From: Anaerolineales bacterium
GTDB lineage: Bacteria > Chloroflexota > Anaerolineae > Anaerolineales > UBA11579
DNA: 38,762 nucleotides
Assembly: GCA_016935415.1 (NCBI GenBank)
Contig: JAFGRA010000038.1
Location: 1-38,762, forward strand
Direction of reading: 5' to 3'
In this document: positions 26,095 through 34,192 of the stretch, in pieces
How the letters are laid out: the number at the start of each line of letters is the position of its first letter
Position numbering within the stretch: position 1 is the stretch's first letter
The notes under the pieces: model-generated
Seen by the model: only the letters and a program-made list of their open reading frames with translations
What the model was told of the DNA's origin: nothing
Database searches by the model: none
Position numbers and translations under genes: made by a program

Positions 26095-27522
26095 TCAATC
26101 CAAGTTATAGGCGCGTTTCGCCAGTCCGTAAGCCAGGTCTTTGACCATCGCCTCGGCATCCTGGATGGTCACAATACTGCGCGCCACCAATCCGGCCACC
26201 CAATTTGCGCTCGCCCGCCGCCAAAGGTCATGACGGGCAGGAATGGAGGGAAAAGCGCGTGTGTCATCGTTGAAGCCCACCGTGTTGTAAATTCCGGCCG
26301 TTTCCATCATGCGGTCGAAATAGCGCCGCATACCATTGAAACTGTCGTGGAACCACCACGGCGGCCCAACCCGCAGCGCCGGATAGAACCCGGCCAACGG
26401 GGCCAATTCACGCGCATAGGTGCTTTCATCCAATGTGAACAAGATCAAGGTCAACGCCGAGTTGCGGCCAAATTCTTCCAACAAAGGCTGGAGGTTATGG
26501 GTAAATTCCGATGTAACCGGAATGTCTGCCCCGGTATTCGGACCAAACCGCTGCCAATGCACCAGATTGTGGTCACGTTCCGAGCCAACGTGAAGCTGCA
26601 TCACCAGCCCGTCCTCACAGCTCATGCGTGCCATCTCGATCAGCATATGGCCGGTGAAGCGCACCGCATCCGCTTCGGTTGCCTCGCCCTGCAAAGCGCG
26701 TTGGAAAATCCGATCTACTTCCCGGGAAGACAATGCTTCCGTATATGCAGCCAACGCGGCATGATCGGTCGCCCGTGCCCCCATTTGCTTAAAATACGCC
26801 CTCCTGTTTTCCAATGCCCGGATGTAACCACCGTAATCTTGCACATCGATGTCACTGGCGGCTGAAAGCGCCTGGATGGATTCTCGCCAACCTGGTTTGT
26901 GGATATGATTGACCACCGCATCTGGCCGGAAGGTCGGCAGAATACGCCCCGTCCAGCCGGACTCGCCAATTTTCTGGTGATGGGCCAACGAATCACTGGC
27001 CGCATCTGTAGTACACAACACTTCGATGTTGAATGTCTCGAACATTTTGCGCGGCCGGAATTCGGGCTGGGTAAGTTTTTCGGCAATTTGGTCATATATA
27101 TCCTGCGCCTCCTCCCCGTTCAGTTCGCTCTCCACACCAAAGACCAGGCGCAGTTCTTCGTTCAGCCAGATTCCCGTAGGCGTGCCCCAGAAGAGGTAGA
27201 AATTCTCGGCGAAGATTTGCCAGATCTTGCGATGATCGCGCTCGACCACCGCATCGTCCAGCCGTGGGATACCCAGCTTTTCAAGCGCGATGCCATGCGA
27301 ATACAACATACGGTAGACGTAATGGTCGGGGATGATCAATAAATCCACGGGGGTGCCAAAATCATAATCGGGATCGCTAAACATGCGCGGGTCAACGTGC
27401 CCATGGGGACAAACCAAAGGCAGGTCGCGCACCTGTTGGTAAAGCTCCAGCGCGATCTCCTTTTGCCCGGGTTCTAGGTCAAAATAACGGTCTTCTGCCA
27501 GCGAAGCAATAGCCTGGCCCAT
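26095..27522 (-). CDS. uxaC: uronate isomerase (glucuronate/galacturonate isomerase)
   Basis: The 475-residue product matches the length and motifs of uronate isomerases of the amidohydrolase superfamily. These include CPHGHVDPRMF with the metal-binding His40 and His42, LLIIPDHYVYRMLYSHGI, FETFNIEVLCTTDAASD, MQLHVGSERDHN, and VGFNDDTRAFPSIPARHDLWRR near the end. It isomerises D-glucuronate to D-fructuronate and D-galacturonate to D-tagaturonate, the first step of hexuronate use in the cytoplasm. It follows the LacI gene by 54 bases and precedes uxaE by 18, in the order expected for a regulated catabolic operon. Confidence 0.93.
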   Translation of the reverse strand: MGQAIASLAEDRYFDLEPGQKEIALELYQQVRDLPLVCPHGHVDPRMFSDPDYDFGTPVDLLIIPDHYVYRMLYSHGIALEKLGIPRLDDAVVERDHRKIWQIFAENFYLFWGTPTGIWLNEELRLVFGVESELNGEEAQDIYDQIAEKLTQPEFRPRKMFETFNIEVLCTTDAASDSLAHHQKIGESGWTGRILPTFRPDAVVNHIHKPGWRESIQALSAASDIDVQDYGGYIRALENRRAYFKQMGARATDHAALAAYTEALSSREVDRIFQRALQGEATEADAVRFTGHMLIEMARMSCEDGLVMQLHVGSERDHNLVHWQRFGPNTGADIPVTSEFTHNLQPLLEEFGRNSALTLILFTLDESTYARELAPLAGFYPALRVGPPWWFHDSFNGMRRYFDRMMETAGIYNTVGFNDDTRAFPSIPARHDLWRRASANWVAGLVARSIVTIQDAEAMVKDLAYGLAKRAYNLD

Positions 27523-27576
27523 ATCTATTTTCCTCCGATCTGCGAAAGCATCTTGTCTTTCATATTCCTACAAAAC

Positions 27577-28581
27577 CTACGCCGAAGCGCGCAGGATCAA
27601 TGCGGGTTCCAGCACAACCGGCGAGGCACACTCGTCTTCGGCATGCATACAGGCCAACAGGGCTTGCATGGCAAGCGAACCAATTTTTTCTTTATCGACA
27701 CCCATCGTGCTCAAGGCAGGCGTGATCAAAGACGCCAGCGGAATATCATCCGCCCCAATCAAAGCGACATCTTCTGGGATACGTTTGCCCAACTCGCGGC
27801 AGGCCTGGATCACCCCAACGGCGACGAGATCGTTATAGGCATACACCGCATCGACATCTCCATGCTCGGCAAATAAATTCAAGGCGGCGGTGTATCCACC
27901 ACGCTGATCCGGTTCACAATGTACAACTAACGCTGGATCGACTACCTGTTCATGGGCACGAAGTCCAGTGCGGAATCCGTCCAAGCGGCGTTTGCCGCTG
28001 TATGAGCGTTGCGGTCCAGCCACGAAAGCGATCTTTTGGCAACCACAGGATATAAAATGCGCCACCGCCTGCATCGCCGCAGTTTGTTCATCGATCAGTA
28101 TCGACACGATCCCTTCAACCGATTCAGCCAATTTCCGGTTTACGAGTACGACATCATCAAACTCGGCCAGTCGTTTGACCAACTCGCCCTCATCCAGACG
28201 CGAACTGCACAGCACCAGGCCGTCGACCTGGTGCTCCAACAAAGAATCAAGTAACGCCTGCTCGCGGTCGACATCCTCATAGGTCGTACACAAGAATACC
28301 CGGTAGCCGTTTTCGTAAGCGGTGTCTTCTACTCCCCGGGCAATTTCCGAGAAAAAGGGATTGGCGATGTCCGGCACAACCAGGCCAATCGTGGCCGTAC
28401 GCTGGGTTGCCAGTCCGCGGGCGATATTGCTGGGGCGGAACCCCATCTGCCCGGCAATTTCCAGGATACGCTCCCGGGTTTCTGCACTGATACCATCCTT
28501 GTCATTGATCGCTCGAGAGACAGTTTGCAGGGAAACACCGGCTTCGGCAGCAACATCCGCCATTCTGATCTTTTTTACCAA
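27577..28581 (-). CDS. LacI family transcriptional regulator of the hexuronate operon
   Basis: The 334-residue product has an N-terminal LacI helix-turn-helix and hinge (MADVAAEAGVSLQTVSRAIN, then SNIARGLATQRT), followed by a periplasmic-binding-protein-like effector domain (IGLVVPDIANPFFSEIARGV, VDGLVLCSSRL, AVYAYNDLVAVGVIQACRE, ALIGADDIPLASLITPALST). It starts at a TTG, with AAGGAG exactly 6 bases before it; the next in-frame ATG (28563) lacks a ribosome site. It heads the uxaC-uxaE-SDR operon, and a near-ideal LacI-type operator lies directly upstream, so autoregulation with a uronate intermediate as inducer is likely. Confidence 0.93.
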   Translation of the reverse strand: MVKKIRMADVAAEAGVSLQTVSRAINDKDGISAETRERILEIAGQMGFRPSNIARGLATQRTATIGLVVPDIANPFFSEIARGVEDTAYENGYRVFLCTTYEDVDREQALLDSLLEHQVDGLVLCSSRLDEGELVKRLAEFDDVVLVNRKLAESVEGIVSILIDEQTAAMQAVAHFISCGCQKIAFVAGPQRSYSGKRRLDGFRTGLRAHEQVVDPALVVHCEPDQRGGYTAALNLFAEHGDVDAVYAYNDLVAVGVIQACRELGKRIPEDVALIGADDIPLASLITPALSTMGVDKEKIGSLAMQALLACMHAEDECASPVVLEPALILRASA

Positions 28582-28603
28582 TTCAAACTCCTTGGTCAGC
28601 AGC

Positions 28604-28633
28604 TACGTGAGCGCTAACGTTAGCGCTCACGTA
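28604..28633. promoter_or_regulatory. 30-bp perfect palindrome, LacI-family operator
   Basis: The half-site TACGTGAGCGCTAAC is repeated exactly in inverted form around a central CG pair (28618-28619), the hallmark of LacI-family operators. It begins 2 bases after the -10 box of the operon promoter on the minus strand and covers the expected transcription start, so binding would repress the whole operon. Confidence 0.85.
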
Positions 28634-28634
28634 T

Positions 28635-28663
28635 ATTATACAACAATTCCCCCGATTCAACAA
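28635..28663 (-). promoter_or_regulatory. promoter of the LacI-uxaC-uxaE-SDR operon
   Basis: On the minus strand TTGTTG (28658-28663) and a consensus TATAAT (28635-28640) are 17 bases apart. The palindromic operator follows immediately downstream. Confidence 0.75.
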
Positions 28664-28744
28664 AACATTCGCTGATTTGGCTATATTTTAGAAGGAATGA
28701 ACTCTATTGGGGTCGGCTTTTCTAGCTGAATCCGGGCAGTCAAA

Positions 28745-29878
28745 TCAAGCCTGGAATTCATAGATCGCATCGATCACGCGTATCTGCTCCTCGGTCGAGA
28801 GCGCGTAAAACAACGGCAAGCGCAGCAATTGGTCACTCACCCGCTCGGTTACCGGGCAATCCCCCACCTCACCCCCATATTCTCTCCCCATAACGGAAAG
28901 ATGCAGGGGCAAGTAGTGAAAGACCGCCAGGATGTCGCGCGCCTTGAGATGCGCGATCAACGCCTGCCTGGTCTCTAGATTGGGCAGCAGTAGATAATAA
29001 ATGTGCGCCGGATGCTCACAGTCCGGCGGCACAATTGGCAAGCGCGTGTCATTCACGGCTGCCCAGTCGCTCAATTCCAGATGGTAGCGTCTCCATATCT
29101 GCTGGCGCTTGTTCTGGATTTCATCTTTGGCTTCCAATTGCGCATATAGGTAAGCTGCCAGCATGTCCGAGGGCAGATAACTCGAACCCACATCCACCCA
29201 AGTATATTTATCCACCTGCCCACGGAAGAACTGGCTGCGATTGGTGCCTTTCTCGCGAATGATCTCTGCCCGTTCGACATACTGCGGGTCATTGATAATC
29301 AACGCCCCACCTTCACCACAGGTGAAATTCTTGGTCGAATGGAAGCTCTGCGTTGCCATGCTGCCAATCGTTCCCAGCATGCGCCCTTTATATTTACCAA
29401 ACAAACCGTGCGCGTTGTCTTCAACCACCGCAATGCCATGCCGGTCAGCAATCTCCATGATCGTATCCATCTCGCAGGCCACACCGGCATAATGCACCAC
29501 AACGATGGCGCGCGTGCGCGGGGTGATCAACTGTTCGAGCTGAGTCTCATCAATGTTCAATGTATCAGGACGGATATCGGCGAACACCGGCACGGCACCG
29601 CGCAGCACATAGGCGTTCACGGTAGAGACGAAAGTGAAAGAAGGCAGGATCACCTCATCGCCAGGTTGCAAATCCAGCAGCAGCGCGCTCATCTCCAACG
29701 CATGCGTGCAACTTGTCGTTAGCAACGCCTTGGGAACGCCCAACAATTCTTCAAGCAGCGCGTGACTCTTACGCGTAAATTCGCCATCTCCTTGTAAATT
29801 ACCACTCTGAATGGCAGCTTGCATGTATTCATTTTCTTTTCCTACAGGGGTGGATCGATTGAAAGGGATGCGCTCCAT
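28745..29878 (-). CDS. rffA: dTDP-4-amino-4,6-dideoxygalactose transaminase (RffA/WecE type)
   Basis: The 377-residue DegT/DnrJ/EryC1-type aminotransferase is strikingly like enterobacterial RffA/WecE. It contains SGNLQGDGEFTRK, QPGDEVILPSFTFVSTVNAY, VHYAGVACEMDTIM, AEIIREKGTNRSQFFRGQVD and VFHYLPLH, with the PLP lysine Lys183 in HSTKNF. It transfers an amino group from glutamate to a nucleotide-linked 4-keto-6-deoxysugar, giving dTDP-Fuc4N used in surface polysaccharides. GAGGAA lies 9 bases before the ATG. It is divergent from a GT4 glycosyltransferase, fitting a glycan role, but no other nucleotide-sugar gene is present. Confidence 0.92.
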   Translation of the reverse strand: MERIPFNRSTPVGKENEYMQAAIQSGNLQGDGEFTRKSHALLEELLGVPKALLTTSCTHALEMSALLLDLQPGDEVILPSFTFVSTVNAYVLRGAVPVFADIRPDTLNIDETQLEQLITPRTRAIVVVHYAGVACEMDTIMEIADRHGIAVVEDNAHGLFGKYKGRMLGTIGSMATQSFHSTKNFTCGEGGALIINDPQYVERAEIIREKGTNRSQFFRGQVDKYTWVDVGSSYLPSDMLAAYLYAQLEAKDEIQNKRQQIWRRYHLELSDWAAVNDTRLPIVPPDCEHPAHIYYLLLPNLETRQALIAHLKARDILAVFHYLPLHLSVMGREYGGEVGDCPVTERVSDQLLRLPLFYALSTEEQIRVIDAIYEFQA

Positions 29879-30062
29879 GATCGTAAGTTCCTCGCGATGA
29901 AATGAATTGTAATTATTTCCAACAACCTATTGTATCAAGGGAATTTTATCATAACCAATCTGACAACATTCATCTAAAATCTAGCCGAATACATTTAAAA
30001 ATAGATTACAATATGGGCCACCCTTTTTATTATCCATGCCGATTCAATCGAGAGGGAATATC

Positions 30063-31418
30063 ATGCGCATCCTCCTGGTAACTCATTACTTTCCCCCCAA
30101 CCACATTGGTGGAACCGAAACCCTAACCCTGGCACTGGCAAAGAGTCTCCAAGACCGCGGCCACGAAGTACAGGTGATTTGCGCTGAAGATTTCGACCGC
30201 GCGCCAAGCCACAAGATCACAGCAACAGATGACGTGCACCGCGGTATCCCCGTGCGGCGGCTGCATTTCAATTGGGCGCTCGCTCCTGATGTTTTCGGTT
30301 CCCTGTACAATAACCCGGAAGTCGAAGCTTATTTTCACACTTATTTAGCGCATTACCAGCCGGACATCGTGCATATCACCTCGTGCTATACACTATCGGC
30401 CAGCGTGATCAATGCCGTAAAACAAACCGGCATCCCCATGATCCTGACTGCTACCGATTTCTGGTTTTTATGCAGCCGCAATACACTACTGCAAAGCGAT
30501 GGTGCGCTATGTACCGGCCCGGAAAACGCCTGGAAATGCGCCAAATGCAAATTAGCCGATGCCAAAGTATATCGCTGGCCGAACGCCATCTTACCGGAGA
30601 CCATCGTCGCCAAATTACTCTTATCGATAGGCAAAATTCCGGCGATCACTCGCCAACGCGGGCTGCGTGGCATGCATGGCGATTGGGATCACCGACACGA
30701 GTTCTTGATGGCCGCCCTGGATAAAGTCAATCAAATTGTGACTGCCTCACATCTGGTCGAGTCCTACTTCATCCAATATGGCGTCCCCGCTGAGAAAATT
30801 GTCTTTTCCCGCTATGGCTTCGACACCAGTTGGGCCGAACGCCACCAGGAAAAGACGCCATCGGAGGCGTTGCGCCTGGGCTTCATCGGTAACATCCTGT
30901 CCATCAAAGGCCCTGATCTTCTACTAAAAGCCGTCAAAGCACTCGATTCCAAGCTCCCCCTCAAAGTTAAAATATATGGCAACCTTGAAAAGGTGCCGGA
31001 ATATGGCCAACGGTTGCGGGACATTGCCGGGAATGACGAACGCATCTCTTTCGAAGGCACGTTTCCCTATCATGATATTGGCAAGGTATTGGAAAATATC
31101 GACGTATTGGTTGTGCCATCTATCTGGTACGATTTCCCGCTGATCATCCCCTCGGCGCTGGCAACCAAAACGCCGGTGATTGCTACCGATATGCCCGGCA
31201 TGAACGAACTCATCCGCCACGAAGTAGACGGGCTGCTATTCGCCCGGCACGATGTGCAAGGTCTCACCCACCAGATCAATAGATTGTTCGCCGAACCAGA
31301 ACTATTACAGACTTTGCGCGCTGGCATCCAACCCGTTAAAACCGTAGAGACGATGACGGAAGAGTATCTCGCCAGATACCACGCCCTTTTAGGAGTCGCT
31401 TCTCCTGTCGCGGCCTAG
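30063..31418 (+). CDS. GT4 family (GT-B fold) glycosyltransferase
   Basis: The 451-residue product starts with the GT-B N-terminal pattern MRILLVTHYFPPNHIGGTET and has a GT4 C-terminal donor-binding domain: LRLGFIGNILSIKGPDLLLKA, ISFEGTFPYHDIGKVLENID, VLVVPSIWYDFPLIIPSALA and TPVIATDMPGMNELI. A cysteine group (CTGPENAWKCAKC) in the N-terminal half is like that of some Chloroflexota and cyanobacterial GT4 enzymes. It would transfer a sugar from a nucleotide donor to a glycan or lipid acceptor at the inner membrane face. GAGGG lies 6 bases before ATG 30063; the in-frame upstream ATG at 30036 has no ribosome site. Confidence 0.88.
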   Translation: MRILLVTHYFPPNHIGGTETLTLALAKSLQDRGHEVQVICAEDFDRAPSHKITATDDVHRGIPVRRLHFNWALAPDVFGSLYNNPEVEAYFHTYLAHYQPDIVHITSCYTLSASVINAVKQTGIPMILTATDFWFLCSRNTLLQSDGALCTGPENAWKCAKCKLADAKVYRWPNAILPETIVAKLLLSIGKIPAITRQRGLRGMHGDWDHRHEFLMAALDKVNQIVTASHLVESYFIQYGVPAEKIVFSRYGFDTSWAERHQEKTPSEALRLGFIGNILSIKGPDLLLKAVKALDSKLPLKVKIYGNLEKVPEYGQRLRDIAGNDERISFEGTFPYHDIGKVLENIDVLVVPSIWYDFPLIIPSALATKTPVIATDMPGMNELIRHEVDGLLFARHDVQGLTHQINRLFAEPELLQTLRAGIQPVKTVETMTEEYLARYHALLGVASPVAA

Positions 31419-31430
31419 ATACACCAACGA

Positions 31431-33071
31431 TTAGAAATTCTGCAAATCATCCAGGGCGGCTTGCAGGGCATCCTTCTGATCGCCAGTCAGGTCTGGCATA
31501 TTCTGGATCACCGGGCCGGTATAGGGTTCGTAGCGCGTGGCCCGATCCTTGGCGATTTCGGTCAAACCAGCAGTAGTGATCCAACTCCAGCCGTTCTCCT
31601 GATATTGCGCCGCAGCCCGGTAGAACAGATTGATCATGTCCTGGTTCACCAGCCCGGGGTAAGTGACCTCGCCATCACCCGTCGATCCCGAAGCGCCCAA
31701 AACCGCCAGCACGGCGTTCTTCTGCACCGCGTTCAGCCCAGACATATCTTCGACCTTCGGGCCGGTATAGGCCGCCTGGCGATCATCCACCAAACCAGTC
31801 AATTCCGCCTTGGTGAGCAGCGTCCAACCGGGAATACCCAAATTGGCCGCCGCCTTGTAGAAGATATTAATCATATCCTGGTTAGTCAAATCTTCGTATG
31901 GCGTTTCTGGTTCCTCTGGTGGCTCTGGATCTCCTGAAGAAATCCCCAGCACTTCCATCAAAGTAGCTTTCTGCTGGTCGTTGAGGCCGTTCATCTCGTC
32001 AATGGACGGGCCGGTATAATCCGCGCCACGGTCGTTGATCAGCCAGGCCAATCCGGCCAGTTCGATCAGCGTCCAGCCCGCCATACCCAACTTATCAGCA
32101 GCCTGGTAGAAAGCGTTGATCATATCCTGGTTGGTCAATCCTTCCAGGTCAGGGTCGCCGGGGTTTTCGATGATCTGCTCCACGGCCGCTTCCAGCGCCT
32201 CGCGCTCCGGGCCGGTCAGGATCATCTCCGATAACGCCAGGCCGTCATAGGGGCGGCTGCGATTGCGCGTTGGGTTGTCCAGGTAATCCAATCCCAGACG
32301 TTCCATCCAGGCTTGCGGATCAGCATCGATGGCCTCAGCCGCAACCTGGAAGGCATTAATCATTTCAGCATTGGTCAGCTTGGGCACGGCCGGGCGCGGG
32401 GCAAAATCGAGCCAGTCGACCAATGCCTGCGTCGTGCTCTTATACACATTGACATCCACCGGTGGATTGCCACTATTGACGCCATCAATCGACCCAGTCG
32501 AGGTAAACTGCCAGATCGTCCAGCCTTGCCCACCCCAATTATTGGCGGGCACATTGGGTGTGGACACGCCGTAATTGGCAACCCAAAGTGGATAACGCGT
32601 GAAGTCTTCCGAATTCCCCAGCGTAAACTGCCAGGTGCTCTGATTGGTGTAGATGATTGGCACACGCCCGGTTGCGCGTTCGACCGCATCCAGCCAGGCT
32701 TTGACCCGGCGCAGACGTTCGGCCAGGGAGAGCGAATAGAACTGCTCCCGGACTACGGTGGGGTATGCCTCAACATCGAGGATTGGTGGCAAATCGCTGG
32801 TATGCAGCACCCCACCCACCATACTCAAAAAATGCTCGGCCTGGTCTTCGGGATCATCCAGGGGGCGGAAGAAATGGAAAGCGCCGCGCATCAAGCCCAC
32901 CTTGCGCATCCCAATCCAATTGGTATCAAAAGTCACATCAATAAAAGACGAGCCATCGGTAGCTTTGGTGATCCCAAAATCGATCCCATCATCTTTTACC
33001 AGTTGCCAGTCGATCTTCCCACGGTGATGGCTGACATCAATACCCGAAGAGCGTCCACTATCTGCCGCCAT
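31431..33071 (-). CDS. GH25 muramidase-like protein with four C-terminal repeats
   Basis: The 546-residue product starts with a GH25 domain (about residues 8-222): SGIDVSHHRGKIDW, FGITKATDG, RGAFHFFRPLDDP with the expected FHF stretch, PPILDVEAYP carrying the catalytic Asp-x-Glu, and WTIWQFTSTG. GH25 enzymes cut the MurNAc-GlcNAc bond of peptidoglycan. Four repeats of about 80 residues follow, each opening like LTNQDMINAFYQAADKLG and ending near a YTGP...LN..QK pattern; the first is degenerate. They may bind cell wall or mediate assembly. No signal peptide is visible, unusual for a wall enzyme. AAGGAG lies 6 bases before ATG 33071. Confidence 0.85.
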   Translation of the reverse strand: MAADSGRSSGIDVSHHRGKIDWQLVKDDGIDFGITKATDGSSFIDVTFDTNWIGMRKVGLMRGAFHFFRPLDDPEDQAEHFLSMVGGVLHTSDLPPILDVEAYPTVVREQFYSLSLAERLRRVKAWLDAVERATGRVPIIYTNQSTWQFTLGNSEDFTRYPLWVANYGVSTPNVPANNWGGQGWTIWQFTSTGSIDGVNSGNPPVDVNVYKSTTQALVDWLDFAPRPAVPKLTNAEMINAFQVAAEAIDADPQAWMERLGLDYLDNPTRNRSRPYDGLALSEMILTGPEREALEAAVEQIIENPGDPDLEGLTNQDMINAFYQAADKLGMAGWTLIELAGLAWLINDRGADYTGPSIDEMNGLNDQQKATLMEVLGISSGDPEPPEEPETPYEDLTNQDMINIFYKAAANLGIPGWTLLTKAELTGLVDDRQAAYTGPKVEDMSGLNAVQKNAVLAVLGASGSTGDGEVTYPGLVNQDMINLFYRAAAQYQENGWSWITTAGLTEIAKDRATRYEPYTGPVIQNMPDLTGDQKDALQAALDDLQNF

Positions 33072-33096
33072 AATTTTCTCCTTCAAATTAATTACG

Positions 33097-33128
33097 TAGT
33101 TAGGTAGTTCTGTAGTTGTGTAGTCATA
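33097..33128 (+). repeat. octamer-period repeat TAGTTNNN, site B
   Basis: Units TAGTTAGG, TAGTTCTG, TAGTTGTG and TAGTCATA run without gaps. The array is in opposite orientation to site C; GTAGTTGTGTAG (33112-33123) is exactly repeated in inverted form at 33240-33251. Confidence 0.6.
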
Positions 33129-33218
33129 CGGTTCGCGGCGATGTTTCCATCTTTTTTGTATAACAACTTTGCAGGAATCAGGCCATTTTTCAGATCAAAT
33201 CAATTAATCCGAACAAAC

Positions 33219-33266
33219 GCCGACTACTCAACAATCCAGCTACACAACTACCCAACAAATTGACTA
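33219..33266 (-). repeat. octamer-period repeat TAGTTNNN, site C
   Basis: On the minus strand six units follow each other: TAGTCAAT, TTGTTGGG, TAGTTGTG, TAGCTGGA, TTGTTGAG, TAGTCGGC. The first TAG is the stop codon of the small gene ending here. The string GTAGCTGGATTGTT is shared with site A near murJ. Confidence 0.6.
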
Positions 33267-33593
33267 CTCCGGCCACCCTGCGCCATCGAAATAACGCGTG
33301 CCGCGGTGGCCTTTAAATGGAATCGGATTTTCCAGGCGTTCGCCCGGCGCTTTGACGTAGATCAGTGTGCGCGGTCGCCCCGAATTGGGATTAACGTGCC
33401 CAGGTTCTATACGCGTAACTTGCAGCCGCCCAACCAATTGGTCGTTAAAAATCGTATATACGTAATCGCCCACATCCAATTTCGAAGGCGTCCCCGCCAT
33501 ATGGAATTCATATTCTTTGATGCTGCCATCATACAACGCATTGATCGTTTCGATGCCTTCTTTTTGGGGAATCGTTTTAGTTATGCCGCGCAT
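33264..33593 (-). CDS. small protein of unknown function
   Basis: The 109-residue product has no signal peptide or membrane segment and reads like a compact beta-rich domain (KLDVGDYVYTIFNDQLVGRL, LIYVKAPGERLENPIPF), ending GTRYFDGAGWPE. No family was recognised. ATG 33593 is chosen because GAGG lies 5 bases upstream; an in-frame GTG at 33599 leaves no room for a ribosome site. It lies between a lipoprotein gene and the GH25 gene on the same strand, with repeat arrays in the gap to GH25. Confidence 0.6.
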   Translation of the reverse strand: MRGITKTIPQKEGIETINALYDGSIKEYEFHMAGTPSKLDVGDYVYTIFNDQLVGRLQVTRIEPGHVNPNSGRPRTLIYVKAPGERLENPIPFKGHRGTRYFDGAGWPE

Positions 33594-33669
33594 TTTCACC
33601 TCATTATATTAACAATCTGTTTGCCTAATGGTTATGGTTACACTCAAATCAATTTACCCGTTACGACAC

Positions 33670-34185
33670 CTATGGCACAACGTACTCCCAGGTACCGCAG
33701 CCCCGAAACTCGACCTGATAATCTTCGGGCTGGATGGTCATACTCACCCCCGGCGGCCCGCTATATTCTCCCAGCACAATAGCATCATATTTGCGCCGCA
33801 CCCAATAGCAGGCATCGCCATCCTCGCCGCTGGATTGCCAGGTGCCCAGTTGGATATCCACGCCAACCAGATACACACCGTCGCCCTTTGGCGCAGTCAG
33901 CCCGGCAATGGCCGTCTCAGTAGATTCCGCCGGGGGGACGGTATTGGTGATAGTCGGCTGTGGCGTATAGGTCGGCAAGGGTGTAAGTGTCACCGTAGGG
34001 GTATGCGTAGCCGTCGGCGTGATCGTCGGTTTGGCTTCCTCGGTTTCGGTCGCCCAGCGCACCAGGTCAGCGTGTGCAGTCGCAACTTCCGCCACTGCGG
34101 TCTGGGTTTGTTGGGCCGGTTCAGGCTGGGTGGCGCAGGCCGAAATCAGGAGTAATAAAATTACGAACAGCATATACCGTTTCAT
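33670..34185 (-). CDS. lipoprotein with Thr/Pro linker and small C-terminal domain
   Basis: The 171-residue product has a signal peptide with lipobox ISAC (Cys about 17), a short helical region rich in Ala/Thr, and a Thr/Pro linker at about residues 53-87. A C-terminal domain of about 75 residues follows (DGVYLVGVDIQLGTWQS, CYWVRRKYDAI, EFRGCGTWEYV) with two cysteines that could form a disulfide. Related small domains with the pattern VGxDIxxGTW...CYW occur in surface lipoproteins of Chloroflexota and Actinobacteria, to my recollection; the role is unknown. A consensus -10 box ends 7 bases before the ATG, so the mRNA may be leaderless. Confidence 0.75.
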   Translation of the reverse strand: MKRYMLFVILLLLISACATQPEPAQQTQTAVAEVATAHADLVRWATETEEAKPTITPTATHTPTVTLTPLPTYTPQPTITNTVPPAESTETAIAGLTAPKGDGVYLVGVDIQLGTWQSSGEDGDACYWVRRKYDAIVLGEYSGPPGVSMTIQPEDYQVEFRGCGTWEYVVP

Positions 34186-34192
34186 GCTGGGA

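Noticed and set aside
31461-33107. Long plus-strand frames antisense to the GH25 gene
   Set aside because: They mirror the repeated GH25 C-terminus and have no recognisable domain.
33097-33266. Octamer arrays considered as a CRISPR
   Set aside because: The unit is only 8 bases with no separate spacers of constant length and no cas genes nearby.
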